A DNA stretch of 26,735 nucleotides, taken from contig MNCI01006618.1 of the NCBI GenBank assembly GCA_015680685.1, positions 18,176 to 44,910 on the forward strand, written 5' to 3'. The notes beneath the pieces were generated by a model. It saw nothing but the letters and a program-made list of their open reading frames with translations. It was not told where the DNA came from and made no database searches. The stretch is from Gnetum montanum (Eukaryota; Streptophyta; Gnetopsida; Gnetales; Gnetaceae). The position numbers and the translations under genes were made by a program. Of the stretch, positions 19,475 to 26,735 are shown piece after piece (within the stretch, counting starts at the first letter, position 1; each line of letters begins with the position of its first letter).

Positions 19475-19640
19475 GGGTGTGCTTTGAATTCAAATTGTTT
19501 TTTTTTTTTTTGAAATGGAAACCACACCATGCAAAGACACATGCATTTATTTTTTCTAAGAGGTGTGCTTTGAATCCTCATCTTCTTTCTTCTTCTTCTT
19601 CTTTTTATTTTGATGAGAACCACACCATGTAATGACTTAT
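19475..19640 (-). repeat. Direct duplication in the E2 3' region
   Basis: Two units about 86 bp apart, each with GGTGTGCTTTGAAT, a T- or pyrimidine-rich run and ACCACACCATG. Same structure as 7351-7538 in E1. Confidence 0.65.
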
Positions 19641-19900
19641 TCAACTTCCTTTAGTGATTGGCACGAAATAGTAAGAAATTCATGGAAACACACATGCACC
19701 TAGGCAAACTTAAAAGTACAAAGAATACCAAATCCCCTTAAAGCCACACCTTGTTCAAACCTTTGAATCCTTCCCAATTTTGGAAACTACCAAAGTCAGA
19801 AATTTATTAAAGTTTTATTAGTGAAAAAGGAATTTCATGTTTCCAAAACAAGGAAAACCACAGAGTGTGTGGATGGGTGGATGTTGTGGACTCACTACCT

Positions 19901-20330
19901 ATTACATGAAAAATAAACCATGTCCTAATTATCCGTAATGAAATTCAAAGCTAGAAACTAGACACCAAAAATTAAATAACAAAAATAGTACATACCACCA
20001 TCAAGTAACGCATTACCAATGTACCTAGCACTTATTAACAAAAAGTAAGAAAATCACACAAAATAAAAGAAAGTATAAATTATTCAAGAAATATCAAATG
20101 TACTAATGATGGTGTAAAACAAAAAGTAGAAAATATTAATAACATAAAAAAAAAAGATGTAAAACAAAAAGTTGTAAAATGAAAAATGTGTAAACAAAAA
20201 AGTTAAAAAACTGAGGAGCCACTTGAATGGTTAGCATGGTTGGCCATCTCCCCCACGACTAAGTTGAAAGGAGAGATCTGAAATATGGAGCGTGGTTGTC
20301 CATCGAATGAAGTGCTTGTTGAGTTAGCTG
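19901..20330. other. A-rich stretch present in E2 but not in E1
   Basis: E1 joins GGGTGGATG (about 7752) to TCATGGAAAGG (about 7788) over some 30 bp; E2 has about 420 bp between the same marks (19877 and 20338). The left 300 bp are A-rich with short repeats such as GTAAAACAAAAAGT (20113 and 20160). The right 130 bp continue the integrase frame leftwards (20330-20203) as a C-terminal extension ending HSSGSSVF. So E1 has probably lost the C-terminal codons, and the A-rich part may be an insertion in E2 or a deletion in E1. Confidence 0.5.
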
Positions 20331-21420
20331 GCATATGCTCATGGAAAGGCTTAATTTGTTGGATGTTGACCAGTTGTTTCTTGTTTGGCCTCTCAAGTTT
20401 ATAGATCATAATGGCCCCTAAAGGAAAAGTCTTATAAATGATATAAGATCCTTTCCACAATGTCTGAAACTTAGTTCATTGAGGTACATGTGTGGGGTTT
20501 CAGTAGAGAACCTTATCTCTTGGTTGAAATTTAACTTTTCAAATTTTTAGGTCATGATGCTTTTTGTTATAAGCCTTATGCAACTCATTAGAAGATAAGG
20601 CCACTAATTAATTTTCATCTAGCAGATTGAGATTCATTAGTCTTTCTTTTTTGGGTAGACTTACGGCAAGGTCAAGGTCACAAGCTGTTGAAAGTGTACA
20701 GAGTTTAGATTGAATAGGAAGTGTTGGTAGTTTGCTATACACAAGCTCATAGAGGGAGTAGCCTATAGGAAGTTTCCAAGTTGAGTGATAGGCCCAAAGG
20801 GCATCGTTGAGTTTTGTGCTCTATTCCTTCCTATACTTGCTAACAGTTCTTATTAGTATTCTTGTGATTTCCCCATTCATAACCTCAACTTGACCATTAG
20901 CTTGGGGATGGTAAGATGTTTTAAGTTTTTGTTCAACCCATAAGTGTTGCATGAGCTTCCAAAACGTAGTGCTTGTAAAATGAGTTCCATTGTCAGAAAT
21001 TAATGCACATGGCACACCAAACCTATTTACAATGTTTTTTTGTACAAACCAAGTAGTAATAGAAGATGTACAGTCAATTATAACTACTACTTCTACCCAT
21101 TTCGTACAATAGTCAACAGCAACTATGATGTATGTCTTTCCATTTGACATGGGCGTGATGAGACCCATGAAATTAATGCCCCAAATGTTGAATGGTTCTA
21201 ATGATTGAATCCATTGTTAAGGTCCCTCTACTTGAGTAGTCATTCCACCATCCTGTTGGCATTATTCACAAGAGCGGATGAAATGGTGAGCATCCCTGAA
21301 GAGTGTTGGCCAATAGTACCCTACCATCAAGATTTTAATGGTCATGTGTCTCCCAGCATAATGTCCTCCACAACAACCTTCATGAGAGTTGATCAGTATC
21401 AAGGACCAACCAACTAACTA
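20203..21420 (-). pseudogene. pol: Integrase of E2, broken
   Basis: Zinc-binding region HEGCCGGHYAGRHMT with C-E-stop-C in place of CxxC; core NIWGINFMGL, NGKTYIIVAVDYCTKWVEV, NRFGVPCALISDNGTHF, YHPQANGQVEVMNGEI, open as a run from 21168 to 20821; then a C-terminal module VKFQPRDKVLY, KFQTLWKGSYII, NIQQIKPFHEHMP. The first catalytic Asp is Asn (21172-21174), while the second Asp (20992-20994) and the Glu are present. This is the reverse of E1, which keeps the first and lost the second. The C-terminal extension beyond IKPFHE runs about 45 residues, to 20203. Confidence 0.9.
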
Positions 21421-21429
21421 GGTCATCAG

Positions 21430-22235
21430 TGCACACCTTGTAGAGATGTCCATTGATTTCCATGAAGTGCTTTACCTAGTGAAGAAACTCTTGTTTCCTC
21501 CGGTGGTCCAACCCTTGTGGCATCTCCTAAGTGAGAAGATAAGTGAGAATGTTATCATATCATTTTGGCTCATTGGGCATTTATTCAGTTATTATTCCAA
21601 AAAAGAGGAGTTCATTAGGAAATGTATCAAATAATGGGCTTTCTTCCTTTTTGTCATCTCATTGCAACCAATACAAGTGATCAGTGACCACATTCTCCAT
21701 GCCCTTTTTATCTACCATTGTAAGATCAAATTCCTATAAGATCACTAGCCATCATATGACATGGGGGCTCATCGTTGGCTTGTTCATTAGGAAGAAGATG
21801 ACACTATGATCTATGTGCATAAACACTTTGTATCCAAGCACATAATGCCTAAACTTCTTTGGAGTAAACACCACTGCCATCAATTCTTTTTCTATAGTGG
21901 TGTAGTTCAATTGTGCACCCACAATGCTTTGGCTGGTGCAGTGGATGTAGTATGGACATTTTTTATCATCTAATTGTGTTAGCATAGCTCCCCAAGCATA
22001 ATTAAATGCACCTATCATGATCTGAAATGATTTGAACTAATCATGTGCTTGTAGAATTGGAGTTTCCACAAGCCTTTTTTTTAGTTGCTGGAATGCTTTT
22101 TCCCATTTTGGTGTCTAGAAAAAAGGAGCATCTTTCTTTGTTAGTTTAACCAACGATTTTGTAGTCTTATAGGAATTCTTTATGAATTACTAGTAGTAGC
22201 TAGTGTGTCCAAGGAATGACTGAACATCTTGAACT
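21430..22235 (-). pseudogene. pol: RNase H and RT thumb of E2, broken
   Basis: The best run is 22018-21752: FNYAWGAMLTQLDDKKCPYY, SQSIVGAQLNYTTIEKELM, FRHYVLGYKVFMHIDHSVIFF. In front of it, with stops, are KDAPFF, FQQLKKRLVETPILQ and FLGHTSYY. IDHS keeps the Asp that E1 has as Gly (TGHS). The segment from 21720 to 21430 leads to the integrase zinc region and carries several stops. Confidence 0.85.
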
Positions 22236-23150
22236 TTTTCTAGCCGACAGGTTATTCCTTGGATGACCCTTATTTCTTTAGGGTCCACCTTAATTCCTTC
22301 TTGTGATATTTTGTGCCCTAGTACAATGCCCTCCTAGACCATGAGGTGACTTTTCTACCAATTAAGCCACAAGTTAGTTTTGACACATCATTTCAACACT
22401 TACTCAAGGTGGTCCAGGCTTACTCAAATGTAGCTTTATAGGTGGAGAAGTCATCCATGAAAACTTCTACACCACTACTGATTGAAAGATGCTCAAGACC
22501 AAGAGTTGAAATGTGGTAGGAGCATTACACAGGCCAAACAACATCTTATGATATGCAAAAGTCCCCTTGGGACTTATGAACATTATCTTTTCTTGGTCCT
22601 CTGGTGCAATTTGAATTTGGTTATTGTGACTATAACCATCTAGGAAGTTGTAATAGTAATGCCCTAATATTGTGTCAAGCACCTGGTCAACAAATGGCAA
22701 CAGAAAGTGATCCTTGAATGTTTCCATATTTAGCAGCCTAAAATCAATGTAGACCCACCATTTTCCACCTTTCTTTGGCACAATTGCAAGTGGGATAACC
22801 CACTTGCTATCTGCAATGGGATAGATGAACCCTACCTTCAAGAGTTGCTTAATTTCCTCCTTGATGATTTGCTTTAACTTGAGGTTCAACCACCTTTCTA
22901 GCTATCATTTTGGCTCCATGGCTAGGTTAGTGTAAATGTGATCCTGGCATATCCTAGGATCAATCCCTATGAGTTTAGGATATGACCAAACAAAAGTTGC
23001 AGACCATCTTCCAACTACCTTTAATAGCATCTCTTTCTGTTTTGAAGTAATTCTTACATTGATTATAATCAGCTTCTTATTTTTCAAAAATACATATCCA
23101 TTCCAACTGGTAGCATTTTCAATTTAAGGGGCTATTGCTTGAAGTTCTCA
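22236..23150 (-). pseudogene. pol: Reverse transcriptase of E2
   Basis: The linker at 23087-22905 (KLIIINVRITSKQKEMLLKV, then IGIDPRICQDHIY) and the RT share a frame. The main run is 22889-22467: LKQIIKEEIKQLLKVGFIYP, SKWVIPLAIVPKKGGKWWVY, TFKDHFLLPFVDQVLDT, YNFLDGYSHNNQIQIAPEDQ, MLFGLCNAPTTF, LVLSIF. A frameshift follows, then VEVFMDDFSTY with the catalytic pair at 22450-22455. Compared with E1, the GYSGYN motif is GYSHNN and PFGLC is LFGLC. Below FMDDF there are stops, then VTSWSRRALY, KEELRWT. Confidence 0.9.
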
Positions 23151-23410
23151 AGAATTTCCAACTCTCCCCAATAGGTATCATCATTTGTATCATCAAAGAG
23201 TTGGTGATGAATTTGCTTTAGTTCATCCATGCTTGTGACATATTCACATGTCAAGCTCTCAGCCGGTTCCATGCATAGTGTGTTGCTTTCTTAATCAGTG
23301 GTTAACCACTAGGTGGCCCCCTATTTTGTGGCTACTATGTATAAATACCTTTGAATTTCTATTTCTGGTGCACACTACTTGCATGCAGAGATGGATGCTT
23401 ACTTGATGGC

Positions 23411-23800
23411 CTAAAATTTTTGCACATAATTGCACTCGTTATCATTGTACCTGATGCATGGAACTCTCTTCTTCTCAATCTTTCCAAATGCATTTTCTTT
23501 AGATATTTCTAGGGAAAGATCCCTTATGCCCATTTTTTTGTCTATGGTTCTTAGCCATGCTCTTCCCATGATGATTGGAAAGTCCCCTTTGTAGTTCTCC
23601 ACTTTGATTACCAGAAAGTTGGTAGGATAAGACCACTCACAAACAGTAATCATAATGTCTTCTATTGGATTCAATGAAATAATGATGGATTGGTTTGCCA
23701 ATTCTAATTTGATGTTTCTCTGCTTAAGAGGAGGAGGATTCTAGGTAGTGTACATCTCATGAGAAATCAAATTAACACCAGAACTTAAATCAAGAAAAGC
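23411..23800 (-). pseudogene. pol: Retropepsin-like protease of E2
   Basis: Active site FLDLSSGVNLISHEMY, catalytic Asp codon 23791-23789, in frame with the open run 23701-23411 apart from one TAG (TGG in E1) between. The run contains SLNPIEDIMITVCEWSY, FLVIKVENYKGDFPIIMGR, AWLRTIDKKMGIRDL. In E1 the residue after the catalytic Asp is Ser; here it is Leu as in the D-L-G-A-S form of Athila. The frame differs from that of the RT linker, so at least one frameshift lies at 23410-23090. Confidence 0.87.
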
Positions 23801-23809
23801 CTTGCATGG

Positions 23810-26356
23810 TTCATTTCCAGTAATTTGCAAATAAATTAGAGGACTTCTAGGATTAGCTAATTTCCTAGAAAGGTTTCCTACATGGATCCAATCAGACATG
23901 GTATGAGTAAGCATTACAGTATGGATCCTAGGTAGAGTTTGTTTTGAAGAGGGCTCAAAGGAATCTGATATGAAGGAAGAGACAGGAGCAAGGTTTTCAA
24001 CAACGGGTGTAGGTGAAGGCTTAGGTGGACTACAGGGTCAAAAGAAAGGTATTTTCTTTGATCAAGCATTTGACCCCTTCGATTGATGATTGGGTTGCAA
24101 ATTAAAAACCCTCGTAGCATTGTGTTATTATGATTGAGTGAGTAGTTCACCCTGCATTTGTGGATCAGGTGGTAGCTAGGCAACTAGAGGGAGGGAGTGT
24201 GTGCAAGCACAAGAGGAGGATAAGGATAGGGGGCAACATCCCTTCTTTCATGCAAAGATGGAGTTTGATGATAGTCAGAAGGGTGGTAGTAAGGCTGAAT
24301 ATTAGAAACATGACTAGAAGAGTCACGTGGAGACATGGGTTGTTGAACATGGTAACCATATGGATCAGGTTGCCAATAAGGGTATTGTTGCCTTGGCAGT
24401 GTAAGCACCCATGATTATGGTTGCTGCCATTTTTGGTATTGTTCATATGATTGTGGTGGAGCTCCACTTGGATAATATGATTGTTGTTGGTAGAACTACC
24501 TAAAATTACTTTGCAGATAAGGCAACCTCCTAGATGTTTGCCTTTATGTAAGTCATGGATGTAAGGCATACATCCCAAACTTCTGAAGATGTGATACAAC
24601 AAGGCAACATTCCTTAAGATGTTCATATTGGCAAACATCACATTCACAATCATCATCTGATTCATTATCTGCAACCTCTTCTATTGCAACAATTTTACCC
24701 TTACCTTTGTAATATGCATGTTTAGCTTCTTTGCACCTCTTGCACTCACGATCACTACCTTGTTCTCAGGACTCTTCAGCAATTTTGAGGACAACTTGAA
24801 ATTTGTTATCCGTGGAGGCTCTTAACTGATCAACCTTGGTCATAAGTTCAGATTGGAATTATTAAAGTAGCAAGGCTTTTTTATGCATCCCCTTGTTAAA
24901 TACGGATTCATCCTCACTGTCACAAAATTGAACCTCCTACTTGCAAATGGAATGATCCTGGGTATACTCCCATACACTTTCTCTTTTTCTTAGTTCACCC
25001 TCCTCTTTGGCAACCTACTCTATTAACCTTTGTACCTTATCAGTAATTAGTTTTGACAATTTCCTTTTGGCATAAACACTAATCTCATTACAAAGCCCAT
25101 TTACAATTTGGTCTAGTTGAGCCAATTGAGAATAACCATGGCTAGGGAATTTTTGCATCAAGGCACAGTATCAGCTAATGGTGGCATCCAAGGGTCTGTG
25201 TGCTCCTTGTTTCCACCCTTGAATTTGCTTCCTTAAGTTTGACACCCAGGAGTATGTGTGATACTTATCATTGAACATTTCAAGCATGGTACTCCATCTT
25301 TTGATAGATTCTAGTTCAAAGAACCAGTACTAGTTCTCTGCTTCTTTGATGAGTGTCCTAGGAAACAACTTCAGTTTTTGTCATCTGTTCTCTATGTTTT
25401 TCAAGGCACATGCATCTTGGAAAGCTTGAAGATGATTTTTTGGATCAGAGTTATATCCTCCTTCAAATTGAGGAATATTGTTCATGTCTAACCATTTGAT
25501 TCAACTGTCTTTCACATGCCTTGTTGGAATTTTGACTACCTCTACAATGTTAAGCATACTTCAGGTAGTAAATAGAGGCCCATCAAGGCTTGATCATGGT
25601 GCCTACAATGCCCTCTACTACCCCTTCATTCATGGTGATGTGCCTCCCTTGAACGTCTACATCCTTGATCTTGCCTATCTGGATAATCCCTTTAGTCATT
25701 TTGGTCCTGTCAATCATTTCATTCATTTCGATTACCACCATCATGATCTTGCCTTCTATAATCATAGTCAAAGCCAGAAGATGATGATGATCATGATGAC
25801 GAAGGGGAAGAGGAAGGAGAACTAGCACCATCACGATGCCTACTACTACCTCTTCGATGATCGTGACCATGATCATGATCATGCTTCTTCCTAGCATCCC
25901 TATCTTAACTTGCTCCTCTAGATCCTACTTTGTCATTGGATCCCTTGTTACTAGAATCAAGATTGTGAACTATGGAGTGTAGATTCTAGTTTTGACCTTC
26001 ATCATCGAAGTTAAAAAGAGGAGCATCATTAAGTGGGAGATCCTCACTAGCTTGTTGGTACAATGGGAATGAAAAAATGTTAAGTCCTTTTCCCTTCAAA
26101 ATTTCATAGTGCTGCTCCAGTTGTCAATCTCATAGGTGTTGTGCTTCAGTTGGATGATAATCCCTAGCATTAACATCTTCCATAATGTATTCCCCATGGT
26201 GGTCTTGAATACCACATCATGCAAGCATTTGATAAAGCATTGCAAGAGTAGCATAATCAAGCGGTAACACAATGTTGTCCTCCATGTCACACCATCGCAA
26301 CTATTCATCGTGGTGTAAGATGAAGGTAAAGTTCAACACAAACTCATTAGGATGAG
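23810..26356 (-). pseudogene. gag: Gag of E2, degenerate and cut by E3
   Basis: Blocks in sense order from the cut end: HPNEFVLNFTFILHHDE, LRWCDMEDNIVLP, GEYIMEDVNARDYHPTE; a His/Asp/Arg stretch KKHDHDHGHDHRRGSSRHRD with a serine run (about 25880-25780); the capsid-like block IPQFEGGYNSDPKNHLQAFQ (about 25478-25410) and LFPRTLIKEAENWYW (about 25370-25320); a zinc-knuckle-like CDVCQYEHLKECC (24642-24604); and a Q/P/Y-rich tail, open from 24408 to 24184 (PRQQYPYWQPDPYGYHVQQP). In the knuckle the spacing is C-x2-C-x3-H-x4-C, one residue shorter than the usual C-x2-C-x4-H-x4-C. The N-terminal end is removed from view by the E3 insertion at 26357. Confidence 0.83.
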
Positions 26357-26383
26357 TGATGAGACGCGAATTACATAGGCCAC

Positions 26384-26485
26384 GATATCGCATATGCGTT
26401 ATTGCGTCCGCCGTGATATCGCATCCCCTGCGATATCGCCTACGCGATATCGCGTCCTTCCCTACGATATCGCGTACGCGATATC
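26384..26485. promoter_or_regulatory. GATATC palindrome array in the E3 U3
   Basis: Six GATATC, most as CGATATCG or CGATATCGCG, at 26384, 26415, 26432, 26446, 26466 and 26480, ending 18 bp before the TATA box. The place just upstream of the promoter suggests an enhancer or protein-binding array; that is inference. Equivalent, eroded arrays are at 6062-6095 and 14752-14788 in E1. Confidence 0.6.
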
Positions 26486-26503
26486 ACGGTCCTCCGTCAA
26501 ATC

Positions 26504-26511
26504 TATAAATA
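26504..26511 (+). promoter_or_regulatory. TATA box of E3
   Basis: TATAAATA, about 150 bp inside the LTR; transcription would begin near 26535-26545. Confidence 0.7.
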
Positions 26512-26678
26512 AGAGGCGGCACTCCCCTCATTTGTAATAATAGGTGTAAAGTAGCGAAGCTCTAGTGGATTAATCACCCCAGAGATAGAATATTTTCCAT
26601 GTGCCTGCAGTAGGAGTCCCCCAAGTGAACGGTTCTTTATTCGAGCAGCTTTGTACCTGAACGCAAGTTGTGTACGGC

Positions 26679-26684
26679 AATAAA
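26679..26684 (+). promoter_or_regulatory. Polyadenylation signal of E3
   Basis: AATAAA in GGCAATAAAGACAAGC, matching the E1 LTR sites. Confidence 0.6.
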
Positions 26685-26735
26685 GACAAGCTTTGTGGAT
26701 AAACCTTGTAGTGCATGGATAGGTTTAATTAATGT

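Larger units (their letters stand above)
18243..19900 (-). other. Long 3' region of E2
   Basis: Homologue of 6148-7760 in E1, stop-rich throughout. It includes a (GA)n run, the E2 copy of the possible third ORF, a T-run at about 19497-19511 and the old direct duplication at about 19475-19640. No other gene is seen. Confidence 0.6.
17382..26735 (-). mobile_element. E2, Athila-like Ty3/gypsy element, 5' end outside the window
   Basis: Same family and order as E1: 3' LTR (17382-18233), polypurine tract, long 3' region, integrase, RNase H, RT, protease, gag. It was inserted in the pre-RT part of an older pol copy; the 5 bp left of it are CAAGT (17377-17381), whose partner would be beyond 26735. 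Its gag is interrupted at 26357 by E3. It keeps the RT FMDDF box that E1 lost, and an extra A-rich stretch (about 19905-20330) that E1 lacks. Stops and frameshifts make it non-functional. Its LTR is clearly diverged from the E1 LTRs, so the two come from different subfamilies. Confidence 0.9.
26357..26735 (+). repeat. E3, 5' part of a plus-strand LTR
   Basis: Begins TGATGAGACG, has GGCCACGATATC in common with the reverse complement of the E1 LTR (6103 and left), the same TATA box, the TAGAATATTTTCC and TGCCTGCAGTAGGAG blocks and the CAATAAAGA poly(A) signal. It is oriented opposite to E1 and E2 and interrupts the E2 gag. About 23 CpGs are kept in its first 165 bp against about 5 in E1, so it is a younger or less decayed copy. 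The rest, with any internal region, lies beyond the window; it may be a full element or a solo LTR. The 5 bp before it are ATGAG. Confidence 0.9.

Noticed and set aside
24165-24674. 169-codon open frame on the minus strand
   Set aside because: It is a shadow of E2 gag; the zinc-knuckle frame and the frame of 24408-24184 carry the recognisable sequence.
25478-25897. Open frames on both strands rich in His, Met and Ile
   Set aside because: Both come from the GAT/CAT-rich low-complexity part of E2 gag in wrong frames.
1-26735. CRISPR arrays, tRNA or rRNA genes, bacterial operons, intact host genes
   Set aside because: No regularly spaced identical repeats, no cloverleaf or ribosomal sequence, and no coding run free of stops beyond retroelement remnants were found on either strand.

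Overview
This is plant nuclear DNA made almost entirely of decayed, nested LTR retrotransposons. I see no intact host gene, no tRNA or rRNA gene, no CRISPR array and no bacterial-type operon. The host is judged a plant from three things: the tRNA-Asp-type primer binding site, the Ty3/gypsy reverse transcriptase of the Athila-like type (motifs FLDGYSGYNQI and PFGLCNAPATF, protease site D-x-S-S-G), and many in-frame stops that look like methyl-C decay (CAG to TAG, CGA to TGA). I cannot name the species; a large, repeat-rich genome fits. Two N bases (4808, 9837) mark assembly uncertainty.

Layout, left to right. 1-639 is a truncated LTR (LTR-A). 730-2628 (minus) is a broken ORF of a second, unrecognised retroelement-like family, here called X. 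Its leader continues at 2629-2735 and 3606-3800, split by a solo-type LTR (LTR-B, 2736-3605). 3803-4860 (plus) is an RNase H-integrase fragment of the Athila-like family. 5257-14814 (minus) is element E1, complete from end to end: two 882-bp LTRs, a near-perfect 5-bp target duplication (GGTAG/GGTGG), a polypurine tract, degenerate gag and pol, and a tRNA-Asp primer site. 14820-16200 is flanking DNA with no recognisable content. 16228-17011 (plus) is a second, inverted copy of X, fused to a minus-strand reverse transcriptase fragment (17013-17381). 17382 to the right edge (minus) is element E2, a relative of E1 whose 3' LTR, 3' region, integrase, RNase H, RT, protease and gag are all in view; its 5' LTR is outside. 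At 26357 the gag of E2 is cut by the LTR of a third element, E3, lying on the plus strand and running off the window. E3 looks youngest: it keeps about 23 CpGs in its first 165 bp and an array of GATATC palindromes that is eroded in E1.

None of the elements is functional as read here. All three integrase copies have lost a different set of catalytic residues, E1 RT lacks the segment that would carry the F/Y-x-D-D box, and every gag and pol has stops and frameshifts. The most unusual items are family X with its coiled-coil-like C-terminus, its recurrent antisense position inside Athila-like pol, the GATATC palindrome array in the U3 promoter region, and a possible extra reading frame between pol and the 3' LTR shared by E1 and E2.
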